A stretch of DNA of 64,000 nt from Chionis minor (Eukaryota; Chordata; Aves; Charadriiformes; Chionididae): contig VZSF01000743.1 in assembly GCA_013398295.1 (NCBI GenBank), forward strand, positions 1 to 64,000, read 5' to 3'. The position numbers and the translations under genes are program-made. Under the pieces are notes generated by a model. That model ran no database searches. It was given only the letters and a program-made list of their open reading frames with translations, and was not told the origin of the DNA. Of the stretch, positions 38,082-50,300 are shown piece by piece. Every line of letters starts with the position of its first letter. Position 1 is the stretch's first letter.

Positions 38082-40447
38082 TGTCCTCTTTACTGTTCAT
38101 TTAGTCTTCCTCAACACATAGTTAAAACACTGTTTATTTCCTGGTGTGTATTGAGTGTTATGGCCTTTAGGTGCCAGAAACTGGGAATTGCAGTTGCTTG
38201 TAGCATTTGCTAGGAGCATAAGGATCTTAAACGGATTTGGGCATTTTGCAGACCTAACCTAAACATAAAAGGGGTATCAGACTAGGCACAGGACCAATCT
38301 TAATATATATAAATGACTGAAAGTCATTGTCACTATAAGCTGCATGGAAGGGAAAGCAGCTCCAACAAATGTGAAAGTCATGGCTCCCCAGTCACCCCAA
38401 GAACCTTCACAAGGTTCCCAATATAACCTGGCTTTATGGCAGTTTTAATAAAATCATGATCTGTAGGCATTAAGGACCTACTAGACCAGTAATGATGTCA
38501 AAGTTGGATAGCTATGTAAATATCTGAATTTCTAGGATTAGGGAATCTTTTCAAGCCTTGCATAAATACAGAAATTCAGAAAAGCAAGGAAAAAAGGAAC
38601 AAAAATTCAATACTTCAGAATTTATGATCTTTCTGAAACCAAACAAATAAACAGCAAGACCCACCACCACCACAACACTGAATCAGAGGCTAGTAGCAAA
38701 TTAATGCATTTCTTGTTTTTCTTGGATCAGGTTTATTTATTCTTTATCCAGGTTAGAGTAACATGGCTTTTCTCTTTGAGGATGGAAAAATCAAGAAGAG
38801 AAAGTCAGTAAGGCATAGTGCAAGGGTGCTGCGAAAACACCAGACAGATGCCATCATTGCTTGCTCCCAACTGTGGGTGTATTCAAACCCTGTTGAACCT
38901 GCAACCAAGACTAGCTGAGTGCAACTCACTGTTACTGGGGCAGCACAACTCCCAAGGCTACAGAGACTCCTGTAGGCTCACAAAATCAAAGAAGTAGCCA
39001 TCAGCAGCCTTGCTACAAAGCAAAGAGTTTACACCGTTTTTTAAGGAAAATGCATGGAATATTAAAGGTAAGTATGTGTATTTGAACATTAACAACTCAG
39101 GCATCCCTACTGAAAACATTCATGCAGTGTTCATTTACACCATTTACATGTGGAAAGTGGCTCTACAAGAGTTTTTGCAAGATCTTGATAATGCAAAGTA
39201 AGTTCCTATAAAACCAATTTGTCATTGCTACAGACATAAACTTATTTTTTTTGAAACAATCTAAGCATTTCTTACTCAGCTTTAGGTGAAGTCCTTTCTC
39301 TTGTACACAAATATAGATGCCGTTTAAGCAATGAATATCTTTGATTTGCATCTTATATATACACAAAGCCCTACATATTTTACTGTAATCATAAATGCAT
39401 CTAACAAGCATACCATCTATTTTAATTATTGTAAATGCAATTCAGATACTCCTCATAAATTCAATATATATGTTATAGAACAGATAGTGTTGGGAGCTAG
39501 CAGCCATCTATGAGTATTGATAATGGTCAATTTTGCATAATAGAGTCCCAACAGGTGAGGAGCCTTCCAAAAGTATTTAATGCAGTTAAATGAATATTCC
39601 TTTATTCCAATATGCATGTTTTTAAGGCGTCTGCATAGTATTTCACATTTTATGCCTCTCTTTTATTCAGTTGTTTACAAAGGAATATAGTACATCAATT
39701 TTTAAGTCTGGAATCTCAAAGTTTATTGATGTATGTTTTGCTACATAAGGAATTAAACGGAAGTAAATTATTTCCAGTATTGCAATATTACATGGAACTG
39801 GCAGAAATTAGTGGGAGTTTTTTGTTGTTTTGGTTTGGTTTCTGCTTTTTTTTTTGTTTGTTTTTAAAATTAAGCATTTCTCCAACTGCAGGGATGTTAC
39901 GTGGAGTGATAGCACCATAGTTAATAGAAATAAAACAGGTTTTGTTGACAAGCCAGTAGTACTCCGCATAGTGCCACACTGTAGCCTGTAGAGAGCTCCT
40001 GGCTTACTTCAATGTTTACAGCCATTATACAGGAAGAAGTGACAGCTATTCCTGTACTTTTTTGCCTTCCTAACATTTCACTTTATTAGAAAGCAATTGT
40101 ACACACAGCTCAGATGTGTCCTTCTTATCTTTTTCCTGACTGTTTGGGAAACCATATGCATTCCTTTTTCCTGCCACTGACAATACCTAGTCCATCCTTG
40201 TTTTCTTGCTGGGGGAAAGGTAGACCACCATTTTTCAACAGTACAAGTAGACAGTACTCAGCAGCCTCGAAAATTCCTCTGTTACATCAAAGGTATCTTA
40301 AAACAGTTGTTTGAATCGTTAAGTAGTTTGTTCTTTGAACTGTTATTCCAGAGAATTATTCCTTTAATTCTTCTTATTGCTGTCAGGTATATAGCTGGTT
40401 TTGCAAAGGACTGTTGACTAAAGCAACGATCTATCAGGTTTTTCTGT

Positions 40448-40485
40448 CTTTTTTTTTTTTTTTTTTTTTTTTTTTNTTTTTTTTT
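40448..40485. repeat. Poly-T run with undetermined base (N at 40476)
   Basis: About 38 bases of T with one N, comparable to the poly-A/N site at 10797. The run length is uncertain because assembly failed there. No adjoining retrotransposon was recognised. Confidence 0.9.
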
Positions 40486-43246
40486 GTCTGCCCACTACTG
40501 GGATTGACCCCTGACTGCTTCTGGTTAGACATCTCTTCTCATTTCAGCAGAGCAAGATTACTTGACACCAGTTCAGAATTACACTTGCCTTCCCTCTCTT
40601 TTAACAAAATGGTACAACCAGGCACTCTATTCAAAATCTTTGACAGACTGGAAAGGGTGGGAATTTTTAGCAAGGAGAGACAAATGATTAGTAGCTAAAA
40701 GGCAATCTTGGACAGTAATGTTATCTGCTTGTCCAAACCTGAACTTTATTATGGCATTTAGACAATCCCATTGAAGTAGAGAATTCTCTTTTCTTTTAGT
40801 TCCTTAAACGCAGAAGAAATCTAGAAAGTTTTCTATTATTGCTTCTGCTGCACAAAGAGATAGCACAAAACACAACAGGTTTCAAAACAAAATGCTTTAT
40901 TGAATAATAGAAGAAGGATGATATCAATATGTTTTTATCTGTTCAAGAAATTTCTCCATAACAGCCTTTTCGTGCCCAGTGCTCTAATACTCTATATGGC
41001 TACTAATGGCTTTCTAATCTCATCATCTGCAATGCTAGAGTTTTAAATCTATTTACTTCAATTTCATGACATGTATCAGGGACAAAAGGATGTATTTACT
41101 GGCTTTCTGTTACATGTTTTTATTAAATTAGAAGGTGCCCAGACGTCTTCATCAGAAACTCACATTGCAAGTCCTCAAAGAGAGAAGGAAAGAAAAGGTC
41201 ACTCTATTAATAATTTCAATAGTCAGATAAAAAAAAGCCAGATTCTTTATGTAGTTTTGAGTTACAACGCATCCAGCACTGGTTTCAGTTTGAATTCCTC
41301 CTTTCAATAGTTTGCAGTTTACCTCTGAGGTACTACATTTTACCACTTAAATCTTTTTCTTTTCTGGGTTAAAATCAAGTTTTACTTTTTTTTTTCTTCT
41401 CATGAGGTAAGGCTCTGACTAAACAATTTGAGTGTGTGTGGTTATTTGGGGTGGGGAGAAAACCTGTCAATACATTTCCTTTAATCCTCCTGAAATTTTC
41501 CCCCGAGAGAAAGCTTAGCATAGAGCAGCTGCGATATGTGTAGGGAATATCAATAGCATTTTTATCCCTTGATAGTTAACTTGCTTTTCTATAAATACCA
41601 TCTCAGTACAGAGTAAATGACTTCTCTTTCTGAGAGCAGGAATTTTGAACAAGAATGGGGAGGAAATCATGTGAAATACACTGTGTCTGTCCTATCCCCG
41701 AAGCAGACAATGTTATCGCAATCGTTGGATTGTAAGAAAGGATCTCTAACTCAAAAGTAGATGTGGATTTTAGGTCCAGAGATTTTCAAGTTAGTCTGTC
41801 AAGCTGGCTGACAACAGCTGTTACAAAAACACAGCCCAGCAAAAGGGGAAAAGGGTGGGATTGGCAACTAGTGCAAGATCTCACATAAAACTGGATTATT
41901 CTTCAGTGAACAGAGACTTGCAGGCTTGACAGGGACACTTATTCTTCACTGCAAAAAATTCAACAGAACATCCTACCCTATGGATGCACTGGAACAGGAG
42001 GGATCACATGGTGACGTTTTCCTCTAAGAGAACACTTGATCTTTCCAGTCAAGTTGTCTCTGCAACCCATGGTGGCTATCTGCCTGGCTTCCTTATGCTG
42101 AATGCTCTACCTCAATGCAAAAAGGCACCTTCTTCAAGTGTTTCTGACAGAGCAAGAGTAGAATTGGTTGTTCCTTCCTCCCACTTTGGACCTGCTAGGT
42201 TGGTACAGGTATTTAGAAGGCACAGTGTACCAGCGTAAAACTTGTCTGCTGAAGTTCCCTGCTTTGGGAAATGCTGTCAGAAAAAGAGATAAAAACCAAA
42301 AAATGTATTAAAGAGCCACTTCAGAGTTTAGGAAATGTATGATATGGACCTTGAAAAGTACTGATTCTGAATCTTCACATATCTGATCTGCTGCCATGAG
42401 AGAGCAGGTATTCACAGCAATTTTAGGTTGTATTCAGAAATCTTTCAACTAATCTAGGTGTTCTAGCTGAGTATCCAAAGGCTGTTATTGCACTCTCCAG
42501 GAGAAATCATGTTGGAATAACACATTTATGTTACGGTAGCAAGAGCCACTTCAGGTTTCTAGTAAGTCAGTTTCTGCCTATGTAAGAGGACACAAATTCG
42601 TCATACCCAAACCTTGGCTGGGCCTCTGCATTTTTTTGACCTTTGTTAAAATTGGATTGATGCTATTCTGATGCACTTCATGAATCTTTAGAGTTTAAGT
42701 TCAATGACTTCTTTGAACCTATTTATGTTTCAGTTTAATGTTTCATATGCCATTTTTTCATTGCAAATTTATATCCTGATACCAAGCACCATGTAATGAA
42801 TCATGCTTGTACACTGTACTAGTATTTCACCTAATGCTGAGAATCTTTAAAATACCTGATAGTTTTTCTTAAACACCTCCTGAAACACGTTCTGAAATCA
42901 TGCAGGAGAATGAACCTCAGATACAAATTATAAAGTCTGTTTTTAGTACTTGTGATTTCAGAAAAAGTGTGTGCTTGCATTCCAAGCACATTATAAAGTA
43001 ATGGTAGTGTCCATAATTTTCTGTAGCTTTGCAGGATTCCTTGTGTATATTAGGTTAAATTGTTGCCTTTTCAGAAATAGTTTAATGAAAAGTCAGAAAT
43101 TAGTACATACTATAATTACTGTGAAGAAAAAAAGAGATTTGCTTAAAAATAGATTCAGCTCATTCATACTTTGAATACACTGAACAATCACTACTGAAAA
43201 ATAGAAGTAATGTTGCAGCAAATTTCGACAGTACTCTTTCAGACAT

Positions 43247-43863
43247 CATAGAATTGTCTACTTTGCAAAGGACCTTTAAGATCATCAAGTCCAACCATCA
43301 ACCTAACACTGCCAAAACTACCCCTAAACCATGTCTCTCAGCACCACGTCGGCACCTCTTTTAAATATCTCCAAAGATGGTGATTCCACCACTTCCCTGG
43401 GCAGCTTATTCCAATGCTTGATAACACTTCAGTAAAGAAATTTTTTCCTAATATCACCCAATATAAGCCTGCCCTGGTGCAACTTGAGGCTGTTTCCTCT
43501 TGTCCTATATATAGCTTCTTACTTGGGAGAAGAGAATGACCCCCCCCCTTGTTACAGCCTCCTTCCAGGTAGTTACAGAGAGCGAGGAGGTCTCCCCTCA
43601 GCCTCCTTTTCTCCAGGCTAAACAACCCCAGTTCCCTCAGCCGCTCCTCACAGCACTTTTGCTCCAGACCCCTCACCAGCTTTGTTGCCCTTCTCTGGAC
43701 ACGCTCCAGCCCCTCAATGTCTTTCTTGTAGTGAGGGGTCCAAAACTGAACACGGTACTCGAGGTGTGGGCTCACCAGTGCTGAGTACAGCAGGACAATC
43801 ACTTCCCTAGTCCTGCTGGCCACATCATTCCTGATACAAGCCAGGATGTTGTTGGCCCTCTTT
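43247..43863 (-). mobile_element. CR1 LINE 3' part, copy A of a near-identical pair
   Basis: The reverse complement of a CR1 3' end (degraded tip ATCATAGAATTGTC; CAAGTCCAACCATCAACCT) leads into the end of ORF2. It is 5' truncated near 43863. A minus-strand frame at 43338-43823 encodes [20 protein letters not shown] and [15 protein letters not shown], then reads into the UTR. The core at about 43304-43804 is almost identical to 46758-47258, while the outer parts of the two copies differ strongly. Confidence 0.95.
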
Positions 43864-46692
43864 GTTGCTCCTTCATTAAAAAACTGTATTAAACTTTCAC
43901 AGGTGCATTATTTCCTGTTCCTATGATGTTGGCTAAATGGTTTTATTTTATTCATTTATTTGTGGAGTGAAGAAAAATCACATTTAATTAGAAAGTCATA
44001 GAACAGGAAAATAACACCATCAGACATCCTGAGCAGTATTTACCACTGCTTGTGTTTTAATTTAGGTTTTTGCACTTATGTAACACCAGTTTTTAAGTAG
44101 GACATATTGGTACAGTTGTATTGAAATTAGTGGACGTACATTGGGTGAAATATCTCAGAATATAGCCTACCTGGTTTGGGATTTTTTGCTTTTATAACAC
44201 AGAGTGTGGCATAGGATTTTGACCTCTGGATCCTTCCCAATCTTCTTAGAGGAGGGGTTTTGTTGTAAGGACTTTCTACCTGTATGTTTTTCTTGGACTG
44301 CCCTCTTGAATTTGGCCATCAGCCACCTGAAGTTTCTGTCAGAGGCCTTTTGGGAATATCTATTGTTAGCTGTCTTTTAGCAGTTAGGAAAACATATTTT
44401 ACTCAGTGTGTTTACCTCCTATTTCTCCTTTGTATTTTTTTAAACAATTTTTTTTGTCCTATATGTGTTTTGTAGATAATTGTGAAGATTACTTGTAGAT
44501 CTCAGATCTCTTTTTTATTTATAAATCACGAAAGGAGTACGAGGCTTGGCATGTTAAATAGAAATTTAGAAACCACTACCCTCAAGTGAAATGAAAAATG
44601 TGGCTCATGCAAAAGAATAGGCTTCAGACGTAGCCTGCACAATTTATAATTGGCCAGGGCCTACATATGTGAACATGGCCTATATGATATGTGATGAATA
44701 GTCTTAACGGGGAGCATTAACAAAATAAATGAGAGCAACGCTTTGGCACAAATCAGAACTAATCTGCTGGTGGAAGTGGAAAACTGGCAGATCACAGCCA
44801 CCAATATTAGCAAGCTGTTTTTTTTAATTTAATGTCAAAATGACTGTAATCCTGTTCCTATTTAAAGACATGACTGTAGAAAGAGAGAGAGATTGCTGGA
44901 CTGTTAGTTTAAAAAGCCATTCTCAGTTCAGATATTTATCTAATTTCAATGTAATTATCTGTAACATCTGATTCTGCTTTCCTTCCAGTCTAACTTTTTC
45001 CTGGAAAGAAAACACTCAACCCTTTTCTAGTGGACTTTTTATGGTTTATACAGATGAGACCTGAAATGAAAAGCTGATGCGTGGCCTACATTTTCTTGGA
45101 ACTTTGATTTGATTTGGGTTGGAATATTTATGCCATTTGGTGCTTCCTCTGCCATTAAAACATCTACCAAGAAGTCATTAGAGTGAGAAAAACTTTCTGA
45201 TACAATTCCAACTTCATACCCTATGCACAGCAAAAATAACCAGGTGAGGAAAGTATACACACACTGGTTTAATTTTTGCTCTGAATGTCACTGACTGTCG
45301 TGAGACACTTTCTCTGCTTCATGTAGAAACATAAAGAGAACACATAAATCAGTGTGACAAGGCGTGTTTGTGCATGGATTATTTGTTTTCTCTCCTCATC
45401 TTTTGCATGCTTTAGCAAAACCTTCAAGCAAGTCTGGCAGAATTCTTCCTGAAGGCAGGATAGATTCTTCTTGAAGAAAGGTAAAGCACATTTTCTATGT
45501 TCACCTTTTACACTGATATATGAGAATGGCTGTGTGCCACTTGCTGCACTAGAGAGAATTACTGCAGAAGATCATTAAAAGGAGACTACCAAAGAGAAAT
45601 CTGATGTTTGTTTTTGCTTGTCATAGTTGTCTTTTTCTGCTTCCCTCTCACTAGTGTAAGCAGTATTGCATTTTTATTTGTATTTGTTATTGTTATGAGG
45701 TGTCTCCCCAAAGGATATTTTGACTGCAGAATTCTGATAACTTTTAAATCATCTAGCTTTCTTTTCTCTCTCCTTTTTTAATATAGCTTGTTTTAGATCC
45801 ATTTGGCACATCTCTAGGTATAAGTGCTGCTGCTTAACTGACGTTGCTTTCCAGCTCCCTGCCTCAATTACAAGATAACTCTTAGATATTTCTGTGAGTT
45901 GTTCAATAAATTCTCCATTGAAAGCTAAGGGCAACTGGGTTAAATCACTCTTGAAATGATTTACCGTTCTTCAATGCCCTTTCCCATATATTGAAGAATA
46001 CAGAGCAAATACGTTTGCTGCCTCAAAATGAAACAGTGATTAATACATGAAGACAAATAGTCAAGAGAAATGGATGCAGGTTTAGCAACAGTGGAGGCAA
46101 AAATAGTAACTTATGAGTGATGATGATTCCGCTTTTTTCCCCAGTGAAATAGATACAGTTTTAAATGGTTCAACAAACTGCAGCAGGAGGAACATACTAA
46201 ATGTAAACAGCTTGGCCATCAAGTCATGAATATTGCATTTCCCTACATTACCTGTGAGATTGACTATTACTCTAAAAGGGGTCAAAGTATGAGTGGAAAG
46301 ATGGCTTATTCTAGCAATAAATAAACAACAAACAGGCAATGGTGAGATGAATTCAGAGACTTTGTTTTGAAGATTAAACTTGCCTCTCCTAGCAAAACGG
46401 TTACCCCTTTATTACACCACAGTGAGTGAAGGAGTAGCTCTGCCCTGGACACTCCTTTCATTTGTTCCTTCCCAGATGCTCTTAGCACTTTGGTCTGTGT
46501 TTACACTAGCAAATATTAAAGGTTAAAAAATAATGCTATCAATTAACCACTTCTTTTCAAGTATTCACACATGTGTAGAAAACTCCCTTTTGGTTTTCAT
46601 TTTAAATTATTTACTGAATATCATTTTTTAAGAGGTTCCCATTAGCTTATTCAGCATTTGTGTCCTGCCACTATAAAAGTAATGTGCTTTTT
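43864..46692. other. Unique DNA between two CR1 copies
   Basis: About 2.8 kb. It contains one exon-like minus-strand segment (45061-45220, listed separately), another open minus-strand frame at 45749-45934 and a very pyrimidine-rich tract at about 45757-45785. No gene is recognised. Confidence 0.5.
45061..45220 (-). CDS. Candidate internal exon of an unidentified gene (weak)
   Basis: On the minus strand the acceptor TTATTTTTGCTGTGCATAG precedes a 160 bp segment ending CATTTCAG before a GTCTCA donor. The donor is weak. Two bases complete an incoming codon, 52 codons follow without a stop, and two bases are left over (phase 1 in, phase 2 out). The peptide starts YEVGIVSESFSHSNDFLVDV and includes APNGINIPTQIKSKFQENV. 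The composition looks protein-like, but I do not recognise a family. No phase-compatible neighbour was identified, and the strand is opposite to the other candidates, so chance is quite possible. Confidence 0.25.
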
Positions 46693-47351
46693 AATCACAG
46701 AATCATTGAATCATTTTCATTGGAAGAAACCTTTACATTCAAGTCCAACCATCAACCCAACACTGCCAAAACTACCCCTAAACCATGTCTCTCAGCACCA
46801 CGTCGGCACCTCTTTTAAATATCTCCAAAGATGGTGATTCCACCACTTCCCTGGGCAGCTTATTCCAATGCTTGATAACACTTCAGTAAAGAAATTTTTT
46901 CCTAATATCACCCAATATAAGCCTGCCCTGGTGCAACTTGAGGCTGTTTCTTCTTGTCCTATATATAGCTTCTTACTTGGGAGAAGAGAATGACCCCCCC
47001 CCTTGTTACAGCCTCCTTCCAGGTAGTTACAGAGAGCGAGGAGGTCTCCCCTCAGCCTCCTTTTCTCCAGGCTAAACAACCCCAGTTCCCTCAGCCGCTC
47101 CTCACAGCACTTTTGCTCCAGACCCCTCACCAGCTTTGTTGCCCTTCTCTGGACACGCTCCAGCCCCTCAATGTCTTTCTTGTAGTGAGGGGTCCAAAAC
47201 TGAACACGGTACTCGAGGTGTGGGCTCACCAGTGCTGAGTACAGCAGGACAATCACTTCCCTAGACCTGCTGGCCACATCATTCCTGATACAAGTCAGGA
47301 TGCTACTGGCCCTCTTAGCCACCTGGGCACACTGCTGGGTCCTATTCAGCA
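46693..47351 (-). mobile_element. CR1 LINE 3' part, copy B of a near-identical pair
   Basis: Starts at a CR1 3' tip (AATCACAGAATCATTGAATC) and extends about 45 bp further toward the 5' side than copy A, reaching the segment ending CACACTGCTGGGTCCTATTC. The minus-strand frame at 46792-47394 encodes [20 protein letters not shown] and then the same C-terminal sequence as copy A. It is 5' truncated near 47351. Core identity to copy A at offset 3454 is very high, with one difference seen in about 500 bp and an identical run of nine C. Confidence 0.95.
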
Positions 47352-50300
47352 TTTCACTTTTTTTCCCCAATTTTTTACATTTCACAATTGACATTCAGTA
47401 ATTGAGACATTGCTAAAAATTAATTTTAAATACCAATGCAGTGCACCTTCAGACTCATATAAAATGTGTATTATAGTGATTTAATAATATAACAAATAAT
47501 AAAACCCACCACTAAGTGTTTTTCTTGATTATGATAAACAGAACTATTCATAATTTAATTGTTATTCTGCAGCTATTTTCCAGGAATACATTGTGAACTT
47601 CTTCGGTGAGTTCATGCACGATTTGTGGGATTTTTCAGAAAATATTAATGTCCAAAACAGAGACTGTAAATGAAAATAGAATTGACTGTTCATGATAAGA
47701 CTTCATTGCTAATATCTAAAAGAATGTGAATATCAGATTCTGTTGCATATTTCAACTTTAGCAAATTTTTCTGAATTATTTGGTTATAGTAAGACATCTA
47801 GCAAAAAGACAAATATTGAGCTAGGTAATACAGTTACTACTCTTAGAATGGAAGTAAAATTCTAAAGTAAAAAAAAATGATTCAAGACTAGGGTGTTTCT
47901 TTATGAATATTTGCAGTAAGCAATTGCAAGCATACTCTGGAAAGCTGGTTGCCCTGATCTGCATTTTAAAACAAATTATTTTAAAACAATAAGTTTTTAA
48001 AAAGCAAGAGGAGACCATTGTCATGATGTATCATTGCATGGCATAGATTTAAGTCTGAGTGCTTGATATTACATAACTATATACACAGAGTTTTTAACCT
48101 TTTTTTCGTTGTACTCTGCATTTTCCACGTAACATTCTGAGAGGTTTCCTGTACCACAACTTTATGGCCAATTGACAGTGATAGCCCATCCTTTGAGTAT
48201 TTGGGGTAGGACAAGGAAAGAAAAAACATGGCTAATTTAACTTTAATCAGGTTAAACATGAATCACCAACCAAATCACCAGTTCAAATCTGATGTGCCTT
48301 ATATATAACCAAGGCCAGTTTTATCAATATCAGTTTTCCAGTTCATTAACTGTATTTAACCAGAACAGGGCAGGGGGACCAGAGAGCATTTTCATGCATC
48401 ACTTCATCCAGACTGTTTTGTTGTCAAGCTTTGTGGAAAATGGAAAGGAATTGTCATAAAGTGGAAAGATATTTCAGGCATAGTGGATGCTGTACTTGCC
48501 TTTTACTTGCAGACTCATCCGATGCTCAGCATCACTGCAGATAGAGCAAATGTTCCAAAGCAGACAAAATCTGTTTCACATGGGTTTGTGCCACATAGTG
48601 AGGAGCTGGAGAAATTCCTTTATTTAGTTTCATGTGAGTTACAGCAAAAGAAGCATGCCATCCATTTTGAATAAGTATCTTTGTGGAAAACCTACTTTTA
48701 TTGAAAAGTTTTAACTAACTTCAGGTTGTCTGTGCTCTCATTCTGACTGCAATTTCTATCACTTGTGACAATTCACTGTTCCTCAGTAGCTGCTGCTACA
48801 CAGGGCCTAATTATCCTAGGTAAAATGAGTTTCCTCAAATTTATCTGGTTCAGTAAGAAAAACCTGGTGACACCATTTCCACCAGTGGTGATAAAACCTG
48901 GATAGCCAAGTTTGTGTGAGAAGCACTGCTGAAATTTTCCTCAGAAAAATAAGTGCTAGAGAGTGTACTCTGGCCAAGGACCTTGCACAGATATCCACTT
49001 AGAATTCAGTAAGTCATCACCAGTATTTAAAGAAGAGCCATAAACATCTATATTAACTGCAATCAACTGTTATCATATATCCTGCATATCGCTTTTGTGC
49101 ACTAGTTCCTAGTGGCAGAAGACAAGGTCCCAGTCTAGATAATCCCGAGTCTTACCTGGTTCATTCACTGAAATGTTTAATAGTGAGTTGCTTATTAGGT
49201 CTCAGTTTATGTTGAGAGAATAATCTGATACATGTTTTTCTTTCCTGTTTTAAAAAAATTGAAAAAAGGAATGTAGTCAAAAAGAAATCTAGCCAAATAA
49301 AGCACACAGGAAAAATCACCGAAAAATCTGGGCAGTTGTCAAACTAAATTGGTTTTCAAATTGATATATTGGAAGTGATAACTAGTCACTCTTTAGCCTA
49401 TTAAATACAAAACAATGGAAGCAGCCTTTACATCCCTGAAACACAGCTAGGTACATAGGAAAGGCTGGAGTGGACTTGTGGAGAAAGGATAAATGCAGTA
49501 TTCCTCTTTGAAGTTTGGCTATTGAGATCATCACTGTCAAAACTTACAACACGCAAAAGAAAAGACGGTATCTGCTCCAGCCTGATGCTCTGTCTCAGCA
49601 ATAGTAGGCCCCTGTCTGCCCCCCCTACCCCTTTTTCATCTGTATGTCTAATAAGATGCCACTTAAATATGCCATGTTTCCATTTCTAAAGTGATAGGAA
49701 ACTACAATGCAATCCCAGCACTAACCGAATAAAAGTGGGACTTTAAATTTGGAAACCAGATGCTCAAAAGTGTGGAGTGATTTTGTATTCCTAAAGGCAC
49801 ATCTACACTAAAAATGGAGCACCTAGGGGAAAATCAATGCACAAGCACATGCCCAAGGGAACTTTATGTGTTGACTTAGCTGTCATTCAAAAGCAATTTA
49901 GCTGTGTTTCTCTAGAGACTCCCATACTGGATCACAGAAGAGAGAAGCTATCTTCTAAGTACAAGAACACTTTAAATTTTTGCATATTTTGCTGGAAAAA
50001 TTGCCAGTGTAATGAGTGGATTGAACTGGAACAGCGAGAGTCGGTGGCAGAAGTTTAACACAAAAGCTTGTGTGCTAGAAAAAGGAAATAAGTTTACTGA
50101 GTGACCAGTTATCTCAAAAGCACAGAATGATAGAGAGATGCTGTTAGTATTGGAATAAAGACAAGCTGATAACTCCTTGAAACTTACAAAGTGTAGACAT
50201 AATAAAATGATTTGTAGCTTCAGCATCCCATTTCATTAAAACTACTTTTTTTTTTGCGTCTTTGGTCAGTTTTTACTTGTTCCCATTCCTGTAGATGTGT

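Larger units (their letters stand above)
34151..43246. other. Unique AT-rich DNA, no recognisable gene
   Basis: About 9 kb without a recognised transposon. It includes an AT-rich patch (35375-35435), a G-rich quadruplex-like motif (38053-38081), several T runs and the poly-T/N site at 40448-40485. All open frames are short. I found no splice-bounded segment I would call coding. Confidence 0.55.

Noticed and set aside
45749..45934. Minus-strand open frame with a lysine/glutamate-rich end, and a strong pyrimidine tract on the plus strand at 45757-45785 before a short open segment
   Set aside because: No good donor for the minus-strand frame, and the plus-strand segment is only about 31 bp. The pyrimidine tract alone produces acceptor-like signals.
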